Shown here: one piece after another, positions 17,664 to 27,144 of the stretch | Numbering within the stretch: position 1 is the first letter of the stretch | Layout of the letters: the number at the start of each line of letters is the position of its first letter | Source of the DNA: Ruminococcus sp. Zagget11 | GTDB lineage: Bacteria > Bacillota > Clostridia > Oscillospirales > Ruminococcaceae | NCBI GenBank assembly: GCA_001941135.1 | Contig: MSHL01000024.1 | Span: forward strand, 47,713-111,712 | DNA: 64,000 nt | Direction: 5' to 3' | Program-made: the position numbers and the translations under genes | Notes under the pieces: model-generated | Seen by the model: only the letters and a program-made list of their open reading frames with translations | Told to the model about the DNA's origin: nothing | Database searches by the model: none

Positions 17664-19046
17664 ATGGCATTTGAAAAAACGATGGACAAGGTTGTGGCAA
17701 TATGTAAGGGCCGAGGATTTGTATATCCCGGAAGTGAGATTTACGGCGGCCTTGCAAATACATGGGATTTCGGTCCTTTGGGCGTTGAACTGAAAAACAA
17801 TATAAAGAAAGCGTGGCTTAAAAAGTTTGTACAGGAATCCCCCTATAATGTCGGTCTTGATTCCGCGATACTTATGAACCCTCAGACATGGGTTGCATCA
17901 GGTCATATCGGAGGATTTTCAGACCCTCTTATGGACTGCAAGGAGTGCAAAACCAGACACAGGGCTGACCAGCTTATCGAATCCCAGTCCGATGCAAACC
18001 CCGCAGGCTGGACAAACGATCAAATGGCTGATTATATTGAAACACACGATATTAAGTGTCCCAACTGCGGAAAGAAGAATTTTACCTCCATTCGCCAATT
18101 TAACCTTATGTTCAAGACATTCCAAGGTGTTACGGAGGATTCAAAGGCGGAGCTGTATCTCCGTCCCGAAACTGCCCAAGGTATTTTCGTAAACTTTAAC
18201 AATATCCAACGTACCACCCGTAAAAAGGTTCCTTTCGGTGTGGCACAGGTCGGAAAATCCTTCAGAAATGAAATTACTCCCGGTAACTTTATCTTCCGTG
18301 TAAGAGAATTTGAGCAGATGGAGCTTGAATTTTTCTGCAAGCCCGGTACTGATCTTGAGTGGTTCGCCTACTGGAGAAGCTACTGTAAGGATTTCCTCTT
18401 GGGTCTTGGTTTAAAGGAGGAAAATCTCAGACTTCGTGACCATTCTCCCGAAGAGCTTTGCTTCTACTCAAAGGCAACTACCGATTTTGAGTATCTCTTC
18501 CCCTTTGGCTGGGGTGAGCTTTGGGGCGTTGCCGACAGAACCGATTATGATCTTACACAGCATACGAAGACAAGCGGCAAGTCACTGGAATATTTTGATC
18601 CCGAAACCAACGAAAAGTATATCCCTTATGTAATAGAGCCGTCCCTCGGCGTAGAGCGCCTTTTCCTGGCAATTGTCTGCGAGGCATATGACGAGGAGGA
18701 AATAGGCGAGGGTGACAAGAAGGACGTAAGAACCGTTATGCATCTTCACCCTGCTCTTGCACCGGTGAAATGTGCGGTGCTTCCCCTTACAAAGAAGCTT
18801 CGTGAGCAGTCGCTGGAGCTTTATACCAAGCTTGCTAAGAAGTTTAACGTTGACTATGACGAGGCAGGTCAAATCGGTAAGAGATACCGCCGCCAGGATG
18901 AAATCGGAACACCTATGTGCGTAACCTATGACTTTGATACCCTTGAGGACGGTTGTGTTACCGTAAGAGATAGGGATACAATGGCGCAGGAGCGTGTTTC
19001 TTTGGATAAATTAGAGGAATATATCGCTGCGAAGATCGAGTATTGA
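17664..19046 (+). CDS. glyS: glycyl-tRNA synthetase, single-chain dimeric type
   Basis: Class II synthetase charging tRNA-Gly, 460 aa, of the eukaryote/archaea-like alpha2 type rather than the bacterial GlyQ/GlyS pair. The N-terminus reads [34 protein letters not shown] zinc-binding insert has [13 protein letters not shown] and [10 protein letters not shown]. Motif 2 is [25 protein letters not shown] and motif 3 is [16 protein letters not shown]. The C-terminal anticodon-binding domain starts near residue 365. The start MAFEKTMDK is supported by AAAGGTGG; the track starts four codons earlier. Confidence 0.97.
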   Translation: MAFEKTMDKVVAICKGRGFVYPGSEIYGGLANTWDFGPLGVELKNNIKKAWLKKFVQESPYNVGLDSAILMNPQTWVASGHIGGFSDPLMDCKECKTRHRADQLIESQSDANPAGWTNDQMADYIETHDIKCPNCGKKNFTSIRQFNLMFKTFQGVTEDSKAELYLRPETAQGIFVNFNNIQRTTRKKVPFGVAQVGKSFRNEITPGNFIFRVREFEQMELEFFCKPGTDLEWFAYWRSYCKDFLLGLGLKEENLRLRDHSPEELCFYSKATTDFEYLFPFGWGELWGVADRTDYDLTQHTKTSGKSLEYFDPETNEKYIPYVIEPSLGVERLFLAIVCEAYDEEEIGEGDKKDVRTVMHLHPALAPVKCAVLPLTKKLREQSLELYTKLAKKFNVDYDEAGQIGKRYRRQDEIGTPMCVTYDFDTLEDGCVTVRDRDTMAQERVSLDKLEEYIAAKIEY

Positions 19047-19064
19047 TGTAAGGAGCTGAGGGTA

Positions 19065-19745
19065 ATGGTATGCTTTGGTAATGATTGGGATGAAATCATG
19101 GCAGGGGAGTTTGATAAGGAATATTATCTTAAACTCCGTGAATTTCTTAAGGAGGAGTATTCCACCCACGAAATTTATCCGAATATGTACAATATCTTCA
19201 ACGCCATGAAGCATACCGCCTATAATGACGTAAAGTGCGTCATATTGGGACAGGACCCTTATCATGAACCCAATCAAGCTCATGGGCTGTGCTTTTCCGT
19301 ACAGAAGGGCTGTCCGCTGCCCCCCTCGCTGCAAAATATCTTCAAGGAGCTTAACAGTGATTTGGGCATTCCCATTCCAAGCTGCGGTGAATTATACCCT
19401 TGGGCGGATAATGGTGTGCTGCTGCTTAACACTGTGCTTACGGTAAGGCGCGGACAGGCAAACTCCCATAAGGGAAAGGGTTGGGAGATTTTCACGGATA
19501 ACGTGATAAAGAAGCTTAACGAGCGGGACAAGCCCATAGTATTTATACTTTGGGGTTCCAATGCCAGAAGTAAAAAGCAGTATATTACCAATCCGATTCA
19601 CTGCGTGCTTGAATCACCTCATCCCTCGCCGCTTTCGGCATATAACGGATTTTTTGGCTGCCGTCATTTCTCCAAGGCTAATGATTTTCTTATTTCAAAG
19701 GGGATAGAGCCTGTAGACTGGGGAAGTCTTAATTCCGTAAATTAA
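19065..19745 (+). CDS. ung: uracil-DNA glycosylase, family 1
   Basis: Removes uracil from DNA. The 226 aa carry the water-activating loop [59 protein letters not shown] and the DNA-intercalating loop [20 protein letters not shown]. It starts 18 bp after glyS with AAGGAGCTGAGGG upstream, so it is probably co-transcribed. Confidence 0.97.
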   Translation: MVCFGNDWDEIMAGEFDKEYYLKLREFLKEEYSTHEIYPNMYNIFNAMKHTAYNDVKCVILGQDPYHEPNQAHGLCFSVQKGCPLPPSLQNIFKELNSDLGIPIPSCGELYPWADNGVLLLNTVLTVRRGQANSHKGKGWEIFTDNVIKKLNERDKPIVFILWGSNARSKKQYITNPIHCVLESPHPSPLSAYNGFFGCRHFSKANDFLISKGIEPVDWGSLNSVN

Positions 19746-19755
19746 AAACAAAAAT

Positions 19756-19787
19756 ATAACACCGTTGCTCTGCCGCAGCGGTGTTAT
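19756..19787. terminator. terminator between convergent ung and capA-like gene
   Basis: 13-bp stem ATAACACCGTTGC/GCAGCGGTGTTAT. The minus-strand side is followed by ATTTTTGTTTTT, so it serves the capA-like gene best and may act in both directions. Confidence 0.75.
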
Positions 19788-19817
19788 CATATTTATAGCT
19801 TTTTCGGTTTGCAAATC

Positions 19818-20974
19818 CTACTCTGACTTACTGTCCTCCCATACTCCGGTATACATGAAGTTGTATACGGCTGCTTTTTCATCCTCATCCTCAATGGGAG
19901 CAGGCTGCCAGTTGTTGGTTTCACCGGTATAGATGTAAAAGGGTATTATTTCCTCATCTGAACCTATGTAGCTGCCGTCAGCATCAAAGGAAAACGTTTC
20001 GGTTAGTATTATGGTACGGTTTTCGGGAGTTCTGTTGGCACCATAGCAGAAATTTCCCAGTGAATAGAATATGTCCGTGCCATTGTATTCCTCACAAGGG
20101 CGCAGTACGTGGGGTGTGATCCCACAATAAGGTCAACTCCCATATCGGCATATTTATGACAGAGATTTACAAGCCAATCCTCGGGGGTGTATTCCTTTTC
20201 CGTGCCGCCGTGAAAGTACAAAATCTGAACATCGCTGTTTTCCACAACTTCCTCAATTACCGGAGTAACCATAGGGTCGTAATTTTCGGTGGAAAGGTTA
20301 GTGCAGATTATACCAAAGGTGATGCCGTTTTTCTCAACATAGATAGGGTTATTGAGATCGCCCCAGGTGATATTCTCCGATTCAAGGGCATTTTTGGTAT
20401 CCACATATCCCTGTTCGCCGTAATCATAGGTGTGATTATTGGCAAGTGTAACTAAATCTATTCCTCCGCAGCGCAATATAGATGCAAAGGAAGTGGGGGA
20501 CTTAAACCAAAATGCCGTTCCGTCCTTATCAGACTTGGAAAGGGTGCTGTCACTCATTACAAACTCACAGTTTGCAAGCACAAAGTCGCTGTTTTTGTAG
20601 TAAGGCTTAGCCTTTTCAAAGAAATAATAATTGGACTGTGACTTAGCCGTTTCGATAAAAGTGCCCTCACGGGTATCGCCGTCATTGGATGAAAGAATAC
20701 AGTCACCCAGCACAGTAAACGATATGGTAAAGCCGCTGCTTTCTTCCTCCGAAATATTGTCGTCAGTGCTTTCATCGGACTGATATGGCTCGGTTTCGGC
20801 AGCTGACTGTGCCGCTGAAATCTGTTCGGGAGGCTCGGTAATATTGCTTTCCTCCACAACCACAGCACCGCTTTCTATGTCCCTGTTATAAAGGTAAAAG
20901 CAGCCGAACACCAACAGCACGGCAAATACGGCAAAACAGAACACAGCATTGAACACAGCTTTAAAAAGCTTCAA
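19818..20974 (-). pseudogene. CapA/PgsA-family metallophosphoesterase-like membrane protein, frameshifted
   Basis: Calcineurin-like PGA_cap family protein, anchored by an N-terminal helix (about residues 8-28) with the domain outside. Motifs are VLGDCILSS, ANCEFVMSD, VTLANNHTYDYGEQGY, YFHGGTEKEYTPEDW and DLIVGSHP. The ORF stops at 20009 after junk, while the expected HVLRPCEEYNGTDIFYSLGNFCYGANRTPENR continues in another frame to a TAG at 19818. One more C in the minus-strand C4 run (plus 20111-20114) restores HPHVLRP. The start is probably TTG at 20974 with CGGAG 9 bases upstream. Family members act in poly-gamma-glutamate capsule export; no capB/capC lies nearby, so the substrate is open. 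Confidence 0.82.
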
Positions 20975-21267
20975 AATATTCAACTCCGTTTCTTAAATTG
21001 TTCTTACGCTTAGACGATGTCTTGTATATATCTTCTGTACACCGCCTGCAAAAAATTGCTGTTAAAATACAGGCAAAATCCCACATATACATTATAAACC
21101 ACATCATAAACCACATCTAAGATACAGTCAATAGCTTTTGTGGTTACAATTTGGAAACACAGGCAAAACATTCTGCAAAAAATTGTGTAATTTAGTCAAA
21201 ATGTAATAAAATCGGGCGAAACATATAACGTTATTATGTAGCTTCTTAAAATAAAGAGGAAAAAGAC

Positions 21268-21296
21268 TTGACAAACATGATATTTAGCGGTATAAT
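21268..21296 (+). promoter_or_regulatory. promoter of the HD hydrolase gene
   Basis: TTGACA, 17-bp spacer, TATAAT. I see nothing else definite in the 20975-21335 gap. Confidence 0.85.
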
Positions 21297-21335
21297 ACAT
21301 TTTGCGGTGTTGTGTTTCAAGGGGAGGTTTTTGAC

Positions 21336-22004
21336 TTGTCAAGCTTGGTAACATATAAGTATATTAGGCAAAATCCGGATATTCGCACATATATAGAAAA
21401 TGCCGATGCTGCCGTTAAAGCGCAGGGGTATACGGAGCATTCCTTTGCCCACGTTGAAAAGGTGGCAGATACTGTCAAGATGATACTTGAAACTATGGGC
21501 TGTGATGAACGCAAGGTGGAGCTTGGCATGATAGCGGCATATCTTCACGATATAGGAAATGTTATAAACCGTGTTGACCATGCACAGAGCGGTGCGGTTA
21601 TGGCGTTCAGACTGCTCGATAATCTGAATATGCCCGCAAATGAGATTTATGACATTATTTCGGCTATAGGAAATCATGACGAAGCTACGGCACAGCCTCT
21701 CAATGCAATTACAGCGGCGCTTATTATCGCCGATAAAACGGATGTAAGGCGAAGCAGGGTAAGGAATATTGCCGATCTTGCGGGAGATATACACGATCGC
21801 GTTAATTTCGCCGTTGAAAAATCCGAGCTTTATTTCAGTGAGGATAAGAGCGAGCTTATACTTGATTTGACGATTGATAAGAGAATATCGTCGGTTATGG
21901 ATTATTTTGAAATATTTATGCAGAGAATGATACTCTGCCGAAAGTCTGCCGCATTTTTGGGCGTTACATTCAGAATGAGAGTGAACGGTGCGGACATGAT
22001 TTAA
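21336..22004 (+). CDS. HD-domain phosphohydrolase
   Basis: A 222-aa metal-dependent phosphohydrolase of the HD superfamily. The metal ligands are in TEHSFAHVEKVADTV, AAYLHDIGNVINRVDHAQSGA and IGNHDEAT, and the final ligand is probably ADKTDVRR. TTG at 21336 is the likely start, with GGGGAGG 8 bases upstream. The substrate (nucleotide or other phosphate ester) cannot be told. The neighbouring CmpB-like gene starts 33 bp downstream. Confidence 0.85.
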   Translation: MSSLVTYKYIRQNPDIRTYIENADAAVKAQGYTEHSFAHVEKVADTVKMILETMGCDERKVELGMIAAYLHDIGNVINRVDHAQSGAVMAFRLLDNLNMPANEIYDIISAIGNHDEATAQPLNAITAALIIADKTDVRRSRVRNIADLAGDIHDRVNFAVEKSELYFSEDKSELILDLTIDKRISSVMDYFEIFMQRMILCRKSAAFLGVTFRMRVNGADMI

Positions 22005-22037
22005 CCCATTTTGCATAATTTTGGAGGCAAAATTATT

Positions 22038-22997
22038 ATGGATTCAATCTTTAAGACGATACCCTTTATTGAGCTGAGCTTTTATCAGATGTATCTTCTC
22101 TTTTGTATCTGGAGCTTTGTGGGATGGGTTATCGAGGTTTGCGATATGACATACGAAACCGGTGAATACCAAAACAGAGGTTTCCTTAATATGCCTATTT
22201 GTCCCATATACGGCTTTGGCGTACTTATGCTCACGGTTTTCTTCCGTCCTCTCAAGCCTTATCCGGTGGTGCTGTTCTTTGCTTGCGCAATACTTTGTAC
22301 TACCTTTGAGCTTGCTGTGGGTCTGCTTATGGAAAAGCTTTTTCACAGTACATGGTGGGATTATTCCAATAAAAAATTTAACTTTAAGGGATATATTTGC
22401 CTAGGCGTTACGCTTTTTTGGGGCTTTGGCGGCGCGTTTGTTGTAAAGGTTGCCGAGCCTGCTACGGAAAGAGCGGTTAATGCTCTCCCGCAAAATATTG
22501 GCGTAGGCATTATTATAGTAATGTCTGTACTTATACTTATTGATTTGATAGCGTCTGTGATGGCGGCATTGAAGCTGAATAAAAAAATCCAACGTCTTGA
22601 TGAGCTTTCACAGCTTATGCTTGCAGGCTCTGTAAGGGCCGGCAAGAAGCTGGCGTCCAGTACCATTAAGCTAATGGAGGTAAAGGATTCCACCGCAAAT
22701 AAGATACAGGATATTAGCAATGCGGGCTACGACAAGATGAAGGACGAGTACGATAAGCTGAAAGAGGAGTATGATAACCTTCTTTCCGAGAGAGATGCCC
22801 CCACCGATCGTCTTATAAAGGCTTTTCCGAGGCTTAAATCTACCATCTATCCCGAAGCGCTGGATCAGCTGAAGCTGAAAACATACGGCAAGGTGTTTAA
22901 AGCTGCGAGCGACAGCGATGATGAAAATATCGGCTCAGAGGACGAGAGCAGCGGCACTTCGGATGAGAATGTAAAGGAAAATTCTGCCGTTCATTAA
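22038..22997 (+). CDS. CmpB-like putative ABC-transporter-type membrane protein (PF06541 family)
   Basis: A 319-aa protein. The first about 185 residues hold five membrane helices with the family core FCIWSFVGWVIEVCDMTYETGEYQNRGFLNMPICPIYGFG and TWWDYSNKKFNFKGYICLGVTLFWG. The second half is a charged cytoplasmic tail with coiled coil (YDKMKDEYDKLKEEYDNLLSER) and an acidic Ser end. Members are often named ABC permease, but no ATPase is adjacent and the function is unproven. GGAGG precedes the ATG. Confidence 0.85.
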   Translation: MDSIFKTIPFIELSFYQMYLLFCIWSFVGWVIEVCDMTYETGEYQNRGFLNMPICPIYGFGVLMLTVFFRPLKPYPVVLFFACAILCTTFELAVGLLMEKLFHSTWWDYSNKKFNFKGYICLGVTLFWGFGGAFVVKVAEPATERAVNALPQNIGVGIIIVMSVLILIDLIASVMAALKLNKKIQRLDELSQLMLAGSVRAGKKLASSTIKLMEVKDSTANKIQDISNAGYDKMKDEYDKLKEEYDNLLSERDAPTDRLIKAFPRLKSTIYPEALDQLKLKTYGKVFKAASDSDDENIGSEDESSGTSDENVKENSAVH

Positions 22998-23027
22998 AAG
23001 TTAATTATCTTTTTTACTGTGTAACGG

Positions 23028-23056
23028 TTGACATAGTAAATTGTTTGTGGTATAAT
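23028..23056 (+). promoter_or_regulatory. promoter of the pyr operon
   Basis: TTGACA, 17-bp spacer, TATAAT, followed by a leader of about 190 nt before pyrR. Confidence 0.88.
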
Positions 23057-23065
23057 CAACATAGC

Positions 23066-23237
23066 GTTTGAGGAAATGTATAGAGATTTTCTCGGATATG
23101 TGTTCGACCTTTAAGTTAATCCCGTGAGATTGACAAGGCGGCTGATTGTGTGTGATGTGCCTTAGTGCGGCTTTTTTGCTGTGCCCTTGCATATGTGTAC
23201 TGTGCCTGTCTGTCAGTCTGACGGACAGGCTTTTTTT
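23066..23237 (+). promoter_or_regulatory. PyrR-dependent attenuator leader
   Basis: AATCCCGTGAGATT (23118-23131) matches the PyrR binding-loop consensus. An AAGGC/GCCTT stem with TTTTTT follows at 23172-23177. A strong terminator, GCCTGTC...GACAGGC with T7, ends just before the pyrR RBS. By analogy with B. subtilis, PyrR with UMP should stabilise the anti-antiterminator and stop transcription. Confidence 0.85.
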
Positions 23238-23254
23238 GTATGGAGGCGTTTATT

Positions 23255-23788
23255 TTGGTTCAGAAAGCGGTTATACTCGATGATAAATCCATGAAACGTG
23301 CCATAACCCGTATTTCTTACGAAATTGTCGAAAGAAATAAGGGCGCTGAGGGTCTTTGTTTTATCGGCATCATGTCAGGTGGTGAGTATATCGCTAAAAG
23401 AATTGCAGAAAGAATTAAGGAAGCAGAGGGTTTTGAACCGCCTGTGGGAAAGCTTGACATTACGGCTTATCGTGATGATGGCAGATTTGTCCCCGACGGC
23501 GACAGATCCTCTGTTTCTTTTGATGTCAGGGACAAGCAGATAGTCCTTGTGGACGATGTTATATTCACGGGAAGAAGCTGCCGTGCTGCTATTGATGCCA
23601 TAATGAGCAGGGGCAGACCGCGCAATATTCAGCTTGCCGTGCTAATAGACAGGGGACACAGGGAGCTGCCTATTCGTCCCGACTATGTGGGAAAAAACGT
23701 TCCTACATCCAGGGAAGAATCGGTAAAGGTCATGATGAGTGAAATTGACGGCTGTGACAAGGTCGTTATTATGAAAGCCGGTGTGTGA
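23255..23788 (+). CDS. pyrR: pyrimidine attenuation regulator / uracil phosphoribosyltransferase PyrR
   Basis: RNA-binding regulator of the pyr operon with UPRTase-like activity, 177 aa. The N-terminus [29 protein letters not shown] aligns with Bacillus PyrR. The PRPP loop is [21 protein letters not shown]. The start is probably TTG at 23257-side codon 23255, with GGAGG 8 bases upstream; the track starts five codons earlier at an ATG that overlaps the RBS. It controls its own leader. Confidence 0.95.
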   Translation: MVQKAVILDDKSMKRAITRISYEIVERNKGAEGLCFIGIMSGGEYIAKRIAERIKEAEGFEPPVGKLDITAYRDDGRFVPDGDRSSVSFDVRDKQIVLVDDVIFTGRSCRAAIDAIMSRGRPRNIQLAVLIDRGHRELPIRPDYVGKNVPTSREESVKVMMSEIDGCDKVVIMKAGV

Positions 23789-25059
23789 TGAGTAAAATAC
23801 TGTTTAAAAATGCCGATATATATAACGAAAGCGGCGTAAGGACAGGTAATGATGTTCTTGCTGTTGACGGAGTTATTGAGGAAATAGGCGGGAATATAGA
23901 GTGTGACGGTGCGGAAGTGATAGACTGCACAGGACTTGCAATGCTTCCGGGACTTTGCGATATGCACGTTCATTTCCGGGATCCCGGACTTACCTATAAG
24001 GAGGATATAATAACCGGGTGCGCAAGTGCTGCGGCAGGCGGAGTTACGGCAGTTGCGTGTATGCCAAACACAAAGCCGGTATGCGATTCGCCCGAAACTG
24101 TCAGGTACATGATAGAAAAGGCAAAGCCGACAGGAGTTGCCATTTACCCCGTTGGCGCAATTACGCAGGGTATGTCGGGAGAAAAACTCACCGATTTTGA
24201 CGCCCTTAAAGCCGCAGGCTGCAGGCTTATATCCGATGACGGAAAGCCTGTGGAAGATGCCGCTCTTCTGCTTGAAACGCTTAAAGACACAAAGGATAAC
24301 GGCTTACTGGTTGTTTCCCACTGTGAAGATTTAAACATAATAAACGGCGGTATAATGCACAAGGGCAGTGTATCGGAGGAGCTTGGAGTTAAGGGAATGG
24401 ACAGAGCTTCCGAGGACTGCGTAACCGCGAGGGAAATTGCTCTTGCCGCATCATGCGGAGCAAGAGTTCATATATGCCATGTTTCTACAAAGGGCTGTAT
24501 AAACATGATTCGTGCGGCAAAAGCGGGCGGAGTAAGAGTAACCTGCGAAACCGCACCTCATTATTTTACATACACACACGAAAAGCTGCGGTCAAGAGAT
24601 GCGGATTACCGCATGAATCCTCCGCTTAGAGAGCAAAGCGATGTTGATGCGGTGCTTGAGGGAGTGCTTGACGGTACGGTGGACTGCATAGTTACCGACC
24701 ATGCCCCCCATGCGGCGGAGGAAAAGGCTGATTTTCTCACTGCACCAAACGGTGTGGTCGGATTGGAAACATCCTTTGCGGCAACTCTTACCCGACTTTA
24801 TCATACGGGACGCATGAGCATTGAGGGGATAGTCAAAATTATGTCGGCACAGCCCAGGAGAATACTTGGTATTGTCCCGCTTGAAATAAAGGTCGGCGAA
24901 AAAGCCGAGATAATACTTGCGGATCTTAACAGGGAATGGGTTGTAGATCCACAAAAGCTGAAATCTAAGGCACACAACACCGTTTTCAAGGGTGAACGCC
25001 TAAAGGGAAAGGTAGTTCTTACCTATGCGGACGGCAGGTTAATATATAGGGAGGCATAG
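23788..25059 (+). CDS. pyrC: dihydroorotase, class I
   Basis: Zinc amidohydrolase cyclising carbamoyl-aspartate, 423 aa. Metal ligands are in MHVHFRDPGLTYKED, SHCEDLNI and HICHVST, and the catalytic Asp is in VDCIVTDHAPH. RMNPPLR binds substrate. The ATG overlaps the pyrR stop by one base (TGATG), which implies translational coupling. Confidence 0.97.
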   Translation: MSKILFKNADIYNESGVRTGNDVLAVDGVIEEIGGNIECDGAEVIDCTGLAMLPGLCDMHVHFRDPGLTYKEDIITGCASAAAGGVTAVACMPNTKPVCDSPETVRYMIEKAKPTGVAIYPVGAITQGMSGEKLTDFDALKAAGCRLISDDGKPVEDAALLLETLKDTKDNGLLVVSHCEDLNIINGGIMHKGSVSEELGVKGMDRASEDCVTAREIALAASCGARVHICHVSTKGCINMIRAAKAGGVRVTCETAPHYFTYTHEKLRSRDADYRMNPPLREQSDVDAVLEGVLDGTVDCIVTDHAPHAAEEKADFLTAPNGVVGLETSFAATLTRLYHTGRMSIEGIVKIMSAQPRRILGIVPLEIKVGEKAEIILADLNREWVVDPQKLKSKAHNTVFKGERLKGKVVLTYADGRLIYREA

Positions 25060-25061
25060 AT

Positions 25062-26012
25062 ATGGATAAAGTAATTGAGAATAATGCACGATCCTTTGAC
25101 ACGCTTATAGATAGGATAATTGAGCTTAAAAACCCCACTGTTGTGGGACTTGACCCGAAGCTTGACTATGTTCCCGAATTTATAAAGGACAAGTGCGTGG
25201 AAAAATACGGTGCTAACCTTAAAGCTGCGGCGGCTGCCATAAGAAAATTCAATGAGAAGATAATAGATGAGATTTGCGATATAGTTCCCGCCGTAAAGCC
25301 ACAGTCCGCATACTACGAGATGTACGGTTATTACGGAGTAAAGACGCTTTACAAAACTATTGAATATGCAAAAAGCAAGGGAATGTATGTTATCCTTGAC
25401 GGTAAAAGGAACGATATAGGTGCAACTATGGACGCCTATTCGGCTGCATATCTGGGCGAAACCGATGTATTCGGTCAAGGTGAGGTCGCTTTCGGCGCGG
25501 ACGCTCTTACCGTAAACGGTTACCTTGGAAGCGATTGCATTAATTCCACGCTTAATGTGATAAATGCGGGATGCGGCGGAATATTTGTCCTTGTAAAAAC
25601 CTCGAACAAATCCTCGGGTGAGCTTCAAGACAGGCACTTGTGTGACGGCAAGACCATCTATGAAACTATGGGGGATATGTGTGAGAAATGGGGTTCGGAC
25701 ACCATAGGCAAATACGGCTATTCTGCAGTTGGTGCTGTGGTTGGCGCAACCTATCCTCAGATGCTTTCCAAGCTTCGTCAGCGTATGCCGCATACATTTT
25801 TCTTAGTTCCCGGCTACGGCGCTCAGGGCGGCGGTGCCGAGGGTGTTGCAGGCGGATTTGATAAAAACGGTCTTGGTGCGATTGTCAATTCTTCAAGAGC
25901 CGTTATGTGCGCCTATAAAAAGGAAAACTGTCCCGAAAAGGATTTTGCCCTCGCCGCAAGGCGCGAGGCTATCCGCATGAGAGATGATATAACGGCACAT
26001 ATTGCCATGTAA
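25062..26012 (+). CDS. pyrF: orotidine 5'-phosphate decarboxylase, long type 2
   Basis: Last step to UMP. The 316 aa are the longer PyrF form, with the catalytic DxKxxD in ILDGKRNDIGATM and with PTVVGLDPKLDYVPEF at the N-terminus. The phosphate-binding region is LVPGYGAQGGGAEGV. Two bases separate it from pyrC. Confidence 0.96.
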   Translation: MDKVIENNARSFDTLIDRIIELKNPTVVGLDPKLDYVPEFIKDKCVEKYGANLKAAAAAIRKFNEKIIDEICDIVPAVKPQSAYYEMYGYYGVKTLYKTIEYAKSKGMYVILDGKRNDIGATMDAYSAAYLGETDVFGQGEVAFGADALTVNGYLGSDCINSTLNVINAGCGGIFVLVKTSNKSSGELQDRHLCDGKTIYETMGDMCEKWGSDTIGKYGYSAVGAVVGATYPQMLSKLRQRMPHTFFLVPGYGAQGGGAEGVAGGFDKNGLGAIVNSSRAVMCAYKKENCPEKDFALAARREAIRMRDDITAHIAM

Positions 26013-26030
26013 TATAAAGGAGGCTAACCA

Positions 26031-27143
26031 ATGTCTTTATTCAATATGGGCGATAAAGCCTATGTAATGTTGGAAAACGGCAGAATATTTGAAGGCTATT
26101 CCATGGGTGCAAAGGGTACGTCAATAGGCGAAATTGTATTTGCAACGGGAATGACCGCATATGAGGAAACACTTTCCGATCCCAGCTACTTCGGTCAAAT
26201 TGTTACGCAGACCTTTCCTCTTATCGGCAACTACGGCGTGAATGAGGAGGATTACGAATCAAAGGGCAGCTGTGTAAGCGGTTATATTGTCCGTGAATGG
26301 TGCAACACCCCTTCAAACTTTAGGTGCGAGGGCGATGTGGATGCCTTTCTGAAAAAGCACGGAATTATAGGAATACATTCCATTGATACCCGCTGTCTTA
26401 CAAGAATTATTCGTGAAAGCGGCGTTATGAACGGCGTTATCACCACGGAAAATGTTTACGAGAAAAAGGACGAGCTTATGGAGAGGATAAAAGCCTTTAC
26501 CATAAAAAATGCCGATGAAAGCGTTACAGTTTCCGAAAAGGAGTACTACAAGGCGGTAAACCCCAAATACGAGGTTGTGCTGTTTGATTTCGGCTATAAA
26601 TATAACATACGCAGGGAGCTTGTGAACAGAGGCTGTAATGTAACCGTTGTACCCGCAAGCACCTCACCCGATGAGGTTAAGGCATTAAATCCCGACGGAA
26701 TAATGCTCTCCAACGGTCCGGGAAATCCTGCGGAAAATGTGGAGATTATAGCTAATCTCACAAAAATCAAGGATTTCGGCATACCGATTTTCGGAATATG
26801 CCTGGGACATCAGCTAATGGCACTTGCCAACGGCGCAAAAACAGAAAAGCTTAAGTACGGACACAGAGGCGCAAACCAGCCTGTTATCGATTTGTCACTG
26901 GATAAGACCTTTGTTACTTCTCAAAACCATGGTTATGCGGTTGTAGGCGACAGCATCGATACGGCTGTGGGCGAGGTTTCGCATATTAATGCTAACGATA
27001 AAACCTGCGAGGGAGTACGTTACAAGAATTTCCCCTGCTTTACCGTTCAGTTTCACCCGGAGGCTTGCGGCGGTCCTCATGATACCGCATATCTCTTTGA
27101 CGAGTTTATAGATATGATTGACAAAGCAAAGGAGGATAAGTAA
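26031..27143 (+). CDS. carA: carbamoyl-phosphate synthase small subunit (glutaminase)
   Basis: Releases ammonia from glutamine for CarB, 370 aa. The N-terminal CPSase domain reads AYVMLENGRIFEGYSMGAKGTSIGEIVF. The class I amidotransferase triad is Cys in FGICLGHQLMALA and His/Glu in VQFHPEACGGPHDT. AAAGGAGG lies before the ATG. carB begins 1 base after the stop. Confidence 0.97.
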   Translation: MSLFNMGDKAYVMLENGRIFEGYSMGAKGTSIGEIVFATGMTAYEETLSDPSYFGQIVTQTFPLIGNYGVNEEDYESKGSCVSGYIVREWCNTPSNFRCEGDVDAFLKKHGIIGIHSIDTRCLTRIIRESGVMNGVITTENVYEKKDELMERIKAFTIKNADESVTVSEKEYYKAVNPKYEVVLFDFGYKYNIRRELVNRGCNVTVVPASTSPDEVKALNPDGIMLSNGPGNPAENVEIIANLTKIKDFGIPIFGICLGHQLMALANGAKTEKLKYGHRGANQPVIDLSLDKTFVTSQNHGYAVVGDSIDTAVGEVSHINANDKTCEGVRYKNFPCFTVQFHPEACGGPHDTAYLFDEFIDMIDKAKEDK

Positions 27144-27144
27144 T

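Noticed and set aside
25023-25793. 256-aa minus-strand ORF antisense to pyrF
   Set aside because: Shadow of a well-supported gene; no RBS and no recognisable domain.
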